Source of the DNA: an uncultured bacterium
Lineage (GTDB): Bacteria > Bacillota_I > Bacilli_A > RF39 > UBA660
Direction of reading: 5' to 3'
NCBI GenBank assembly: GCA_946560065.1
Contig: CAMNUE010000003.1
Coordinates: forward strand, 62,001 to 126,000
Length of the DNA: 64,000 nucleotides
Position numbers and translations under genes: made by a program. Positions 8,694-16,952 of this stretch are shown here, piece after piece (position 1 is the stretch's first letter; each line of letters begins with the position of its first letter). The notes under the pieces are model-generated. The model did not search any database. It saw only the letters and a program-made list of their open reading frames with translations, and was not told the DNA's origin.

Positions 8694-9927
8694 AATAGAA
8701 ACTTTAGTTTTAGAAAATGGTTTAAAAATATATTTATATAATGATAAAAGACGTCATTCTACCTTCTTTCAGCTTACTACCCTATTTGGAGGACTTACTA
8801 AAGATTTTAAAGTTAATGAGAAAGAGTATCATTTTCAAGATGGAATTGCTCATCTTTTAGAGCATTATTTAGTCGAATGTAATGAAGTTGGTAACTTCTT
8901 AAAAGAATTAGGAAAGAGACAAATGAATACTAATGCATCTACACATTATGATATGACTAATTTTTATTTTGAGGCTGTTGAAGATGTTGATTTTGGAATT
9001 AGAACAATTCTTAATGGTATTTATAATGTTAAATTTGATGAACATAAATTAGAAAAATTAAAGAATCCTATATATCAAGAAATTAGAGGAAAAAAAGATA
9101 ATAAATTTTATCATGCTAATATAATGACTTTGAATAATTTATTTGACGATATTAAATTTAGAAATATTGGTGGAACTATTGAGGAAGTAGAAAGTGCTAC
9201 AATAGATGATTTAAAGATTTGCTATGAAGCTTTTTATCAACCTAGTAATCAGTTTATAGTAGTAGCTGGTAATTTTGATAGAGATGTTGTTGTTAATGAG
9301 ATTAAAAAGTTTTATGATAACATTGATATTAAGACTGTTGAGGTTGAATTAATCACGCATAAGGAAAAGTTAACTGTTCATAAGAGTGAAGATACTTTAT
9401 ATTTTCCTACTCCACTTGATTATGTAGAAATTTCTTTTAAACTAGATATTAGTAAACTTTCTCCAGTGGAAAGATTAGATTTAGATTTTTATTTAGGATG
9501 TTTTTATAATCAATTTTTTGGAATTACGTCTTTACTACACAAAGAATTTATTGATAAAAAGATAATTACTTCTGGGATAGGTTGTAGTGATATTAAAGTT
9601 GAGAATTTTTTAATTGTTAGTATTGGTTCTTATACTTATGATGCTTTATATTTTAAAAATAGAATATTAGAAGTTCTTAAAGAACTTAAGTATTTTAATG
9701 AAGAAAAGTTTGAGTTAGAGAAGAAATCTGCTATTGTTAGAATTATTCTTCGTGATGAAAATGTTATGAAGATGGTTATGCCCTTTATTGACAATATTGT
9801 TAATTTTAATTATCCGTACTTAGATAAAGTTAGTGAAGTTGAAAGATTAAAGTATAGTGATTTTGTTGCTAATATTAAGAAATTAGATTTTTCTAATTAT
9901 ACTATTACAACTATTAAAGAAAAATAA
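8686..9927 (+). CDS. ymfH: M16 family zinc metallopeptidase (YmfH-like, catalytic subunit)
   Basis: Active M16 peptidase of about 413 aa. The inverted zinc motif HLLEH is present near residue 57, with the downstream glutamate ligand plausibly in YQEIRGKK. It shares the fold of the preceding catalytically dead protein and presumably forms a heterodimer with it. Two adjacent ATGs (8683 and 8686) are possible; 8686 is preferred since GGAGG is then 6 bases away. The preceding gene stops at 8693, an 8-bp overlap. A strong bidirectional terminator follows at once. Cytoplasmic: no signal peptide or membrane segment. Confidence 0.9.
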   Translation: MNKIETLVLENGLKIYLYNDKRRHSTFFQLTTLFGGLTKDFKVNEKEYHFQDGIAHLLEHYLVECNEVGNFLKELGKRQMNTNASTHYDMTNFYFEAVEDVDFGIRTILNGIYNVKFDEHKLEKLKNPIYQEIRGKKDNKFYHANIMTLNNLFDDIKFRNIGGTIEEVESATIDDLKICYEAFYQPSNQFIVVAGNFDRDVVVNEIKKFYDNIDIKTVEVELITHKEKLTVHKSEDTLYFPTPLDYVEISFKLDISKLSPVERLDLDFYLGCFYNQFFGITSLLHKEFIDKKIITSGIGCSDIKVENFLIVSIGSYTYDALYFKNRILEVLKELKYFNEEKFELEKKSAIVRIILRDENVMKMVMPFIDNIVNFNYPYLDKVSEVERLKYSDFVANIKKLDFSNYTITTIKEK

Positions 9928-9972
9928 AAAGAGTTAGTGTTAGATAATTTATCTTGAACACTACTCTTTTTT
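9926..9972. terminator. Bidirectional terminator between convergent ymfH and M48 genes
   Basis: AAAAGAGT-T-AGTGTT-AGATAA pairs with TTATCT-TG-AACACT-ACTCTTTT, giving a long stem with small bulges flanked by A- and T-runs on both sides. It serves the plus-strand ymfH and the minus-strand protease, whose stop codon lies at its edge. Confidence 0.88.
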
Positions 9973-11560
9973 ACATAATTGAGATTCCAATAAGTGCTAT
10001 TGCTATAAATAAAGCTAGAACGTATAAGAATACTCTAAATTTGTACGTGTAAACTTTTTTTACTTTTCCATCTATTTCGATTGTTTTTAACTCAACATAT
10101 GGAACTGGACTTCTACGATACCAACCTGTTACTTTTACATTTTTATCGAAATATTCAGGTGATTTAAATAAGGCAAATATTTTATTTACAATATGAATTG
10201 GTTGATTGTAATCTAGGAAGATAATTCCTGTTGAGTCTTTAATTACAAAATCTTCATTGAAAATACATCCAGGATTTCCACGTCCAATAATTGTTCCTTC
10301 TAGACTACATGGAATTGATGTGATATGTGATACTTTTACTTCACTTAATAAATCTCTAACTGTTGTTTCTTTGAATGCTTGATTTCGATATTGTCTTTTG
10401 AATTTAATAAATGAGAATAATAAGCATACTAATATACAGACTCCTGTAATTAAGAAGAAGTTTGTCTCTAATGTTACTGAGAATATGACTACAAACATTG
10501 AAATAAGTAAAGTTAATGTTGGCATAAAGTTAATTAATACTTCTACTAGGAAATCATCCACATAAGATTCTGTTTTTTCTAAATCGAAGACAATGTATGG
10601 TTCTTGACCAAAGTCTTTACTACGATTAGATATTGCTAATAATCTTTTAGAAATAAGCGGATGTGTTGAATTAAACTCATACCATTTAGCCCAAACATTC
10701 CACTGTTCCCATTTCATGGCTTGTTTAATATTTTCTTTTGAAATTTCTCCATCACTTGAACTTGCAACAACTAAAGTTTTTGAAGCTTTTGAATCAAAGA
10801 TTCCTAAAGCATTAGATTTAGCAGCTGAATGTTTTTTATTGGTCGTAGCTGTAGTAAGTCCATATCCTATTTTTACTAGGGCACTTGCTAAAGCATTTGG
10901 ATTCTTAGTTGTTTCAATTGAAAGTTCATCAGCATAATACTCTCTAGTTCTTGATAACCAAAGAATAACATAATTACTGATTACATATAAAATGTAGGCA
11001 AGCATTCCAATCGACTGAAGATAACTGTTATTATTGTTATCATTATCATTTGATGTACATATTTCATATACTCCATATAGGAATAATGGCACTAGTTGAG
11101 CAACTGTCATGAATAACATATCATAGTGAACTGCATGGCCTAATTCATGAGCGACTACTGCTTTTACCTCTTCTTCTGTTAGAAGTTCAAATATTCCTCT
11201 TGTCAAAACTATTCTAGCATCATTTTTTGTATGTCCATAAGTGAAAGCATTAGGAGCACCATCATCAATATATCCAATTCTTGGATACTTCATGTTGTTT
11301 GATGCACATACTTCTTCAATAAACTTTTTCAAATACTCTGGAACTTCATATTTAAATTTAGCTTTGTAGAACCATTTCATTGATAAGTCTGTAAAGAATG
11401 GAGATACTAAAAATTGAATTATCAATACTGCAATACTTATTCCTATACCTGTGATTACTGGAGCACCAATAAGTATAGTAACTAAAATAATTATTGCTGA
11501 TAATAAAACATATAGTCCTCCTAATGTTACTAATGAAATACCTAATAAATTTCTTTTCAT
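9971..11560 (-). CDS. M48 family membrane metalloprotease (HtpX-like) with C-terminal extension
   Basis: Membrane zinc protease of 529 aa. Two N-terminal helices (about residues 8-55) precede the catalytic domain with HELGH at 138-142 and the third zinc ligand in REYYADE (E207). HtpX/Ste24-type enzymes cut damaged membrane proteins with the active site on the cytoplasmic face. Classical HtpX is about 290 aa; this protein carries about 200 extra residues: two more membrane helices (350-385), a beta-rich region resembling an OB or SH3-like fold (VKVTGWYRRSPVPYVEL) and a last helix at the C-terminus. Start follows AAGGAG. It is divergent from the kinase-like gene across a shared dyad. Confidence 0.85.
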   Translation of the reverse strand: MKRNLLGISLVTLGGLYVLLSAIIILVTILIGAPVITGIGISIAVLIIQFLVSPFFTDLSMKWFYKAKFKYEVPEYLKKFIEEVCASNNMKYPRIGYIDDGAPNAFTYGHTKNDARIVLTRGIFELLTEEEVKAVVAHELGHAVHYDMLFMTVAQLVPLFLYGVYEICTSNDNDNNNNSYLQSIGMLAYILYVISNYVILWLSRTREYYADELSIETTKNPNALASALVKIGYGLTTATTNKKHSAAKSNALGIFDSKASKTLVVASSSDGEISKENIKQAMKWEQWNVWAKWYEFNSTHPLISKRLLAISNRSKDFGQEPYIVFDLEKTESYVDDFLVEVLINFMPTLTLLISMFVVIFSVTLETNFFLITGVCILVCLLFSFIKFKRQYRNQAFKETTVRDLLSEVKVSHITSIPCSLEGTIIGRGNPGCIFNEDFVIKDSTGIIFLDYNQPIHIVNKIFALFKSPEYFDKNVKVTGWYRRSPVPYVELKTIEIDGKVKKVYTYKFRVFLYVLALFIAIALIGISIM

Positions 11561-11580
11561 ACTACACTCTCCTTAGAATA

Positions 11581-11613
11581 ATTCTATCATTATTTGTCGA
11601 AAAATGATAGAAT
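11581..11613. promoter_or_regulatory. Perfect 11-bp dyad with divergent -10 elements
   Basis: ATTCTATCATT (11581-11591) and AATGATAGAAT (11603-11613) are perfect inverted repeats 11 bp apart. Each arm contains TGATAGAAT in the outward direction, a near match to an extended -10, so each arm could serve as -10 for one divergent gene. Alternatively the dyad is an operator controlling both genes. Confidence 0.6.
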
Positions 11614-11642
11614 ATTAATTAAATTTCTAAGAGGAGAAAAAT

Positions 11643-12644
11643 ATGTTACGTCAAGAGATGAAAACTATAAATGTTACTGATGAGGAACTTCGAAGATTAA
11701 GATGTATCGGAAGTGGTGGTTTTGGCACTGTTTTTGCAGATAATGCAAATGAGTGTACAATTAAAAAATATCATGATTTTATTAAATCGGATTGTCATGT
11801 TTCTATTCCTAATCCTTGCCTTAGGATGAGAAAAAAGAAATTCAAACGTTTAAATAAACGTGATAATATGATTAAATATACTGATGTTTTTGTCGAACTT
11901 GTTTATCAAGGATTTAAGTTTGTTGGGGTAAAGAAAAAACTCTATTGTGGAGAAACTTTAGATAAACTTGGTAGTATGCCTTTGACAATAAAAAAAGATA
12001 TGATGAGTAAACTAATCAGAAATGCTCAAGAATTAACAAAAAATAAAATTTACACTCTTGATTTTAAGGCTAATAATGTTATTCTTACTACGCATGGAGA
12101 AATAAAAATAATAGATTTGGATGATGTTCTTACTAAAGTTACATTATTACCTAATTTTTATTATAAAAAGAAAAGTCTTAAGAAATTAAAGGATACAATT
12201 ATTTATTATTTTTATAATAATCAATTTTATTTTTCTTCTGAGGTTGCTAGAAAAATAACTAGTGGTCCAGAAAATAATCAAGATTTACAGAAAAAGATGT
12301 CTTATAACGAATTACAGGAACTGGTGAATTCTATTAAGATGGAAAGAAATATAATTATTTTAGAATATCAGGATATTAGTAAAATTGATTTGAGTTTACT
12401 AAAAAGTTATATGACTGATAATGAGTTATTCTTAGTACTTGCGTTCAATGGAAATGCTTTGTTTAGAAATGAGAAAGCTATTTCTTTGATTGAAAAATTG
12501 AATGATGCAGGTATTGATGTGTATGATATTTTTAGATATGACGATGATAGTTATGAATCTGATATTGAATCATATATTAATGCTCATGAATCTACTAGTG
12601 TTCATATTTATGATGATAAATTCAAAGTATTAAAAAGAAAATAA
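11643..12644 (+). CDS. Small protein-kinase-like protein
   Basis: A 333-aa protein with a eukaryotic-type kinase N-lobe: Gly-rich loop GSGGFGTV (23-30) and a candidate ATP-binding Lys in ECTIKKY. The C-lobe has D140-F-K-A-N-N145 matching the catalytic DxKxxN, and KIIDLDDV in place of DFG, so the metal-binding Asp is kept while FG is not. The HRD histidine and arginine are missing (YTLD). It lacks membrane segments and PASTA repeats. The last ~110 residues are of unknown fold. It could be a divergent Ser/Thr kinase or a small-molecule or lipid kinase; activity is plausible. Start follows AGAGGAG. It is divergently paired with the M48 protease. Confidence 0.65.
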   Translation: MLRQEMKTINVTDEELRRLRCIGSGGFGTVFADNANECTIKKYHDFIKSDCHVSIPNPCLRMRKKKFKRLNKRDNMIKYTDVFVELVYQGFKFVGVKKKLYCGETLDKLGSMPLTIKKDMMSKLIRNAQELTKNKIYTLDFKANNVILTTHGEIKIIDLDDVLTKVTLLPNFYYKKKSLKKLKDTIIYYFYNNQFYFSSEVARKITSGPENNQDLQKKMSYNELQELVNSIKMERNIIILEYQDISKIDLSLLKSYMTDNELFLVLAFNGNALFRNEKAISLIEKLNDAGIDVYDIFRYDDDSYESDIESYINAHESTSVHIYDDKFKVLKRK

Positions 12645-12664
12645 TGGTTTTACAGCCATTATTT
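12640..12664. terminator. Bidirectional terminator between kinase-like gene and gpmI
   Basis: AATAATGG-TTTTACAG-CCATTATT, an 8-bp stem with A/T-rich flanks, between convergent genes whose stops are 26 bp apart. Confidence 0.7.
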
Positions 12665-12669
12665 CTTTA

Positions 12670-14175
12670 TTATTTTATTAAAGAATCTCCATTAATTTCA
12701 ATTGGAATTGGGATATTTAAAAGACTTAACATTGTAGGTGCAATATCTGCAAGTTTTCCACCATCTTTTAATTCAATTCCTTTTTTTGTAACAATAAATG
12801 GAACTTTATTAGTTGTGTGAGTTGTACATAGAGTACCATCATCGTTTACCATTACATCGCAGTTACCATGATCTGCTGTTATAATCATTGTTCCATCAAT
12901 TGATAAGATTTTATCATAAAGTCTTTTTAGACACTTATCTATAAATTCTATTGCTGTTACGGCAGCATCATAATTTCCTGTATGTCCTACCATATCACCG
13001 TTGGCATAATTTAAGATGATAACATCTAAATAGTCTTTATCTATTTCAGCTAAAAGTTTGTCTGTAATTTCTTCAGCACTCATTTCTGGTTTAAGATCAT
13101 AAGTAGCAACTTTTGGAGATGGTACAAGAATTCTGTTGGCATTTTTTAAATCTAATTCTTTTCCTCCATCGAAAAAGTAAGTTACATGAGCATACTTTTC
13201 TGTTTCAGCAATTCGTAACTGGGTAATACCTAAATCATCTAAGTACTGTCCTAATGTATTGTCTAACTCTTGATGATTAAAAGCAGTTAATCCTTTTACT
13301 GTATCTGTTATTGGCATCATTGAAACTAATTTTACATTATTGAATTTTGTTGTTTCCATTGGAGATGCTTCTGGATTTGTGATTGCTGTAAACATTTCTC
13401 TTAATCTGTCTGGTCGATAGTTAAAAACTATGATTCCGTCATTATCTTCTAATTTTCCTCCTTTTATTACGGAAGGTTTAATAAATTCATCGGTAACATC
13501 TTGGGCATAAGAAGCAGTTAATAATTCTTCTGGAGTCTCATAATAATCCCCTATTCCATAGCAAATGGCATCATATGCTAGTTTTACTCTATCATAGTTA
13601 TTATCTCTATCCATTGCATAGTATCTTCCTGAAATTGTAGCTATTCTCCCAATTTTTACTTCAGAAATTTTATCTTCTAGCATTTTAATGAATTTGGGTG
13701 CACTATGTATATCAGTATCGCGTCCATCTGTAAATAAATGGAGATATATTTCATTTACATCTTTTTGTTTGCACATATCTACTAGCGCCAATAAATGTTC
13801 TATACGAGAATGAATTCCACCATCACTGATTAAACCCATTATATGTAATTTGGAATTATTGCTTTTTGTATGTTCTATTATTTTATTTATGTTTTCATTA
13901 TCAAAAAACTCTTTTGATTCTATTGACTTATTTATCAACTCTTGTGGTTGGTAGACTACACGCCCAGCTCCTATATTCATGTGTCCAACTTCAGAATTAC
14001 CCATTTGTCCTTTAGGTAATCCTACTGGTTTTCCTGAGGCTTCTAAAGTAGTATGTGGATAATTTTTTTCTAGATAATCAAATGTGGGTTTATTTGCATT
14101 TTTAAAGGCATTTCCATTTGACTCTTCTCTAATTCCACAACCATCTAATATGCATAAAAGTAATGTTTTTTTCAT
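12670..14175 (-). CDS. gpmI: 2,3-bisphosphoglycerate-independent phosphoglycerate mutase
   Basis: Glycolytic enzyme interconverting 3- and 2-phosphoglycerate with two Mn ions. The 501-aa length is normal. Visible features are the N-terminal metal site CILDGCG, the phospho-serine loop QMGNSEVGHMNIGAGR, substrate residues RYYAMDRD and YRPDR, and the C-terminal metal motif TADHGNCD with THTTNKVPF. The start ATG follows TAGGAGGAAAGT. An extended -10 promoter is upstream, so it seems to be transcribed on its own rather than in the usual gap-pgk-tpi-gpmI-eno operon. Confidence 0.98.
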   Translation of the reverse strand: MKKTLLLCILDGCGIREESNGNAFKNANKPTFDYLEKNYPHTTLEASGKPVGLPKGQMGNSEVGHMNIGAGRVVYQPQELINKSIESKEFFDNENINKIIEHTKSNNSKLHIMGLISDGGIHSRIEHLLALVDMCKQKDVNEIYLHLFTDGRDTDIHSAPKFIKMLEDKISEVKIGRIATISGRYYAMDRDNNYDRVKLAYDAICYGIGDYYETPEELLTASYAQDVTDEFIKPSVIKGGKLEDNDGIIVFNYRPDRLREMFTAITNPEASPMETTKFNNVKLVSMMPITDTVKGLTAFNHQELDNTLGQYLDDLGITQLRIAETEKYAHVTYFFDGGKELDLKNANRILVPSPKVATYDLKPEMSAEEITDKLLAEIDKDYLDVIILNYANGDMVGHTGNYDAAVTAIEFIDKCLKRLYDKILSIDGTMIITADHGNCDVMVNDDGTLCTTHTTNKVPFIVTKKGIELKDGGKLADIAPTMLSLLNIPIPIEINGDSLIK

Positions 14176-14199
14176 ACTTTCCTCCTAACTTTCTATATT

Positions 14200-14208
14200 A
14201 TTATAGCA
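14200..14208 (-). promoter_or_regulatory. Extended -10 promoter of gpmI
   Basis: TGCTATAAT on the minus strand, about 25 bp before the gpmI start codon; no clear -35. Confidence 0.65.
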
Positions 14209-14231
14209 CTTTATTTATCAAATAATAAATT

Positions 14232-14262
14232 ATTTCAAAAAGAAAAAGGACATAATGTCCTT
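14232..14262 (-). terminator. Terminator after the thioredoxin-like lipoprotein gene
   Basis: On the minus strand AAGGACA-TTA-TGTCCTT is followed by TTTCTTTTTG. The stem begins at the stop codon of the lipoprotein gene and separates it from gpmI. Confidence 0.85.
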
Positions 14263-14965
14263 AACAGCTATTCTTTTGACAAGTCTTACTTTCTTTTTCG
14301 ATACATTTTACCAAACATTCTATTTTTTTGTATGTTTCTTTACGCATCTTATCTGTTAATTTTCCATATGGATCTTTTAGAGCTTCACTTACACCTGTTT
14401 CCATTGATATTGCTTCACCGTTTGCTACAGCTACTATATTAGGTGCAAAAATTCTTTTTTCTTCAGCTGACTTTTCTTCTTCGTCTTTAACCAAAGTATA
14501 GTCATCTAAAACATTTCCCATTTTCTCTAATAAAGCATTATATCCTTCAGATCCTTCTTTAGTTGTTTTGATGTTACCTTCATCATCAATTTCTTTTGTG
14601 TCTCTTATTTTTGAAACATCTACATAATATATTTTTGAAATTGCTTTATCATTTCCTACTTTTACTAATTCTTCTACAATACTTCTACACCAAGGACAAT
14701 CTTTAAAACCGAAATATACTATAAATGATTCTTTATTATCCATCTTATCTGCTATTTCTTCTGCTGTTTTATATACCATTGGATTCTCTTCTGGAATAGA
14801 TACTTCTCTTATTTTTTTATTATCTTTTTCGCGAGTGGTATTATTTATACTTTCATATTCTTCTTTAAATCTTTCTGCATCAGTTAATTCAACTTCTTCT
14901 TTTTTACAGCCTGTTACCGATATTATTAAAGTTACAATTAATAATAAATTAATAATTTTTTTCAT
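14261..14965 (-). CDS. Lipoprotein with thioredoxin-like CPWC domain
   Basis: Predicted exported lipoprotein. After a Lys-start signal peptide comes the lipobox VTGC, giving a lipidated Cys near residue 20. A thioredoxin-fold region follows with YFGFKDCPWCRS as active site, so a thiol oxidoreductase role at the outer membrane face is likely. The C-terminus holds three further cysteines (CLVKCIEKESKTC) plus one in the last residue, unusual for the family. The track start at 15004 is replaced by ATG 14965, preceded by GAAGGTGATAGT and starting the signal peptide directly. It sits alone between terminators and has a 14-bp palindrome upstream. The partner protein is unknown. Confidence 0.8.
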   Translation of the reverse strand: MKKIINLLLIVTLIISVTGCKKEEVELTDAERFKEEYESINNTTREKDNKKIREVSIPEENPMVYKTAEEIADKMDNKESFIVYFGFKDCPWCRSIVEELVKVGNDKAISKIYYVDVSKIRDTKEIDDEGNIKTTKEGSEGYNALLEKMGNVLDDYTLVKDEEEKSAEEKRIFAPNIVAVANGEAISMETGVSEALKDPYGKLTDKMRKETYKKIECLVKCIEKESKTCQKNSC

Positions 14966-14994
14966 ACTATCACCTTCATTTGTTATTATATATG

Positions 14995-15008
14995 ATATTT
15001 GCAAATAT
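14995..15008. promoter_or_regulatory. 14-bp perfect palindrome upstream of the lipoprotein gene
   Basis: ATATTTGCAAATAT lies 30 bp before the start codon, just upstream of a TATAAT-like element (minus strand). It may be an operator. In such AT-rich DNA short palindromes arise by chance, though the central GC is less common. Confidence 0.3.
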
Positions 15009-15063
15009 TTCTATAAATTTCGACAAAATGTGACTTATTCTGCCTAATCTCCATTTTATATTT

Positions 15064-16113
15064 TTAGTTTTCATTTCTTTTAATTAGTTTTTTATTGATA
15101 CTTAATGTTTCTTGTCCTCTATAATTAGTAGTTATTTGAAAAATTCTTTTTTCTATCATTGGTTTTATTAATTTAGTAATCACTTTTTCATTTGATTTAT
15201 GAGAATCATAGTCATTATAGAAGCTTGCTAAATTATCAACAGTTGGTATGTCATTAAGGGATAGATATGACTGAAGTACTTGTTTATCATCTATGCCTAA
15301 CTTTTTGGCTTTATCAATACAATTTATTAAGTATTCTTTTTTTAATTCTTTTAAAGTACTTGTTAAAATGTAGTCTAAAAAGTAAGTTAGATTTCCTTTT
15401 TTTCGAGATTTTCGAATGGCTTTTTTGTAGTCATCTCTTGAATAAGTAATGGCTCTATTAAAAATAACATATGGGTTGGCATTTTGATTTAGTAAGTACC
15501 ATGTTGCTAATGTTCTACCTGTTCTTCCATTAATATCATAATAAGGGTGAACATAAATTAAATAAAAATGAATAATTTGGGATTTGATAAACTCGTCAAT
15601 TGGAGATAATTCTTCTTTTTGATTGATGTAATTAAGGCAACTTTCCATGTATTCTTCTACCTTATCTGCGGGAATTCCTTTATCATAGTCACATTCTATA
15701 AAACTACTGTTTAGAATAAATACTTCTCTATTTCGATAGTATTTTCCCATATTTTCTTTTGAATAGTCATCTAAAAGATTTGCACTTAAAATTTTATATA
15801 AAGTCTTTAGAGTGTTTTTTGTGATTTTTTGGTTGCTTTCTATATACTTATAACCTCGAATAATGTTGATTAATCTTGTCTTTTCAGCTTCAGATTTATC
15901 TTTAGAATCTTTAATTTGCTCTATTATTTTTTCTTCTTTGAAATCTTGCGTTTCTTTTAAAAATAATATTTGTTTGACAAAATCAATGTCATTTAAAGAT
16001 TCTTTTTCTAAAAGAAAAGTATCTATTTTCTTTTTTAGATGGTTAATTTTTAAATTATTGTAGTAGAGAAAACCATCGTTTCCTATTTTTAGATTTTTAA
16101 TTCTTGTATACAT
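15064..16113 (-). CDS. Fic family protein
   Basis: Fic-domain protein of 349 aa; the family transfers AMP or other nucleotide moieties to hydroxyl groups of target proteins. The core motif is HPYYDINGRTGR at residues 189-200. The consensus HxFx(D/E)GNGRxxR is kept except that the first Gly is Ile, while the catalytic His, acidic residue, Asn and both Arg are present. An N-terminal helical region (1-100) precedes the Fic core, and a C-terminal winged-helix-like region follows, as in many Fic/DOC-like proteins of Firmicutes. It starts 6 bp after the TtcA-like gene with no good ribosome binding site, so it may depend on coupling. The target is unknown. Confidence 0.85.
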   Translation of the reverse strand: MYTRIKNLKIGNDGFLYYNNLKINHLKKKIDTFLLEKESLNDIDFVKQILFLKETQDFKEEKIIEQIKDSKDKSEAEKTRLINIIRGYKYIESNQKITKNTLKTLYKILSANLLDDYSKENMGKYYRNREVFILNSSFIECDYDKGIPADKVEEYMESCLNYINQKEELSPIDEFIKSQIIHFYLIYVHPYYDINGRTGRTLATWYLLNQNANPYVIFNRAITYSRDDYKKAIRKSRKKGNLTYFLDYILTSTLKELKKEYLINCIDKAKKLGIDDKQVLQSYLSLNDIPTVDNLASFYNDYDSHKSNEKVITKLIKPMIEKRIFQITTNYRGQETLSINKKLIKRNEN

Positions 16114-16119
16114 TAATAT

Positions 16120-16944
16120 TTATTTATCATACTCATCCAAGAATGAATGATATTCCTTGTTTTTTTTGTATCCAACTATAGTATCAAGATTAACATTAGC
16201 AGCACTTGTGAAGATATTAGAATCTACTCGGTTATTTCCTTCTTTTAATTTTTTGATTAACTCTTTTATTTCTTTTCTCTTACTTTCTTCTTCTTTTTGT
16301 GATACTTTTTCAGTAAAATGACAAGCACAGTTTAAGAAAGTTAGTTCATTAAAGTTTTTCCAAGCAATTATATCATCTTCTTTTACTAGATATAGTGGTC
16401 TTATTAGTTCTAACCCTTCAAAATTTTCACTATGAAGTTTTGGCATCATTGTTTTAAATTCTGCTCCATAAAACATAGAAAGTAGTGTTGTTTCTATTAC
16501 ATCATTGAAGTGATGTCCTAAAGCTATTTTGTTACAACCTAATCTTTGAGCTTCTTTATAGAGACAACCTCTACGCATTCTAGCACACAAATAGCATGGA
16601 CTACCTGTAGTAGTTTCATCAACAACATCAAAAATATTAGACTTAAACATTTTTAGATTAATATTTAATAATTTGGCATTTTCAATTATTTGTTTTTCAT
16701 TTTTTGGAGTATAACCAGGATTCATACAAACATATTCTGCTTCAAAAGGGATTTTACTGTGTTTATGTAATTCTTCGATACATTTAGCAAGTAGAAATGA
16801 ATCTTTTCCACCACTGATACAAACCATGATATGATCATTTTCTTTGATAAGTTCGTACTCCTTAACAGCTTTTACAAATCTTGACCAAATACTTTTACGG
16901 AATTTTTTTATTATTGTTCTTTCTATTTCTTGATATTTTTCCAT
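16120..16944 (-). CDS. TtcA-like tRNA 2-thiolation enzyme (PP-loop ATPase)
   Basis: ATP-dependent sulfurtransferase of the TtcA/TtuA family, which thiolates tRNA bases such as C32 using an Fe-S cluster. The PP-loop SGGKDS is at residues 44-49. Cluster-type cysteines are present in CYLCARMRRG, with a further CAC near residue 200, fitting the three-Cys cluster of this family. GHHFNDVIETTL is the conserved central motif. The track start at 16965 is replaced by ATG 16944: AAGGAG lies just before it, and the longer version would read into the mnmA end. It is 8 bp downstream of mnmA, so two tRNA thiolases share one operon. Whether the target is C32 or another base is not known. Confidence 0.82.
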   Translation of the reverse strand: MEKYQEIERTIIKKFRKSIWSRFVKAVKEYELIKENDHIMVCISGGKDSFLLAKCIEELHKHSKIPFEAEYVCMNPGYTPKNEKQIIENAKLLNINLKMFKSNIFDVVDETTTGSPCYLCARMRRGCLYKEAQRLGCNKIALGHHFNDVIETTLLSMFYGAEFKTMMPKLHSENFEGLELIRPLYLVKEDDIIAWKNFNELTFLNCACHFTEKVSQKEEESKRKEIKELIKKLKEGNNRVDSNIFTSAANVNLDTIVGYKKNKEYHSFLDEYDK

Positions 16945-16952
16945 ACTACTCC

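Noticed and set aside
9080-9090. Reading the M16 pair as two active peptidases
   Set aside because: Only the second protein has HxxEH; the first lacks any equivalent motif.
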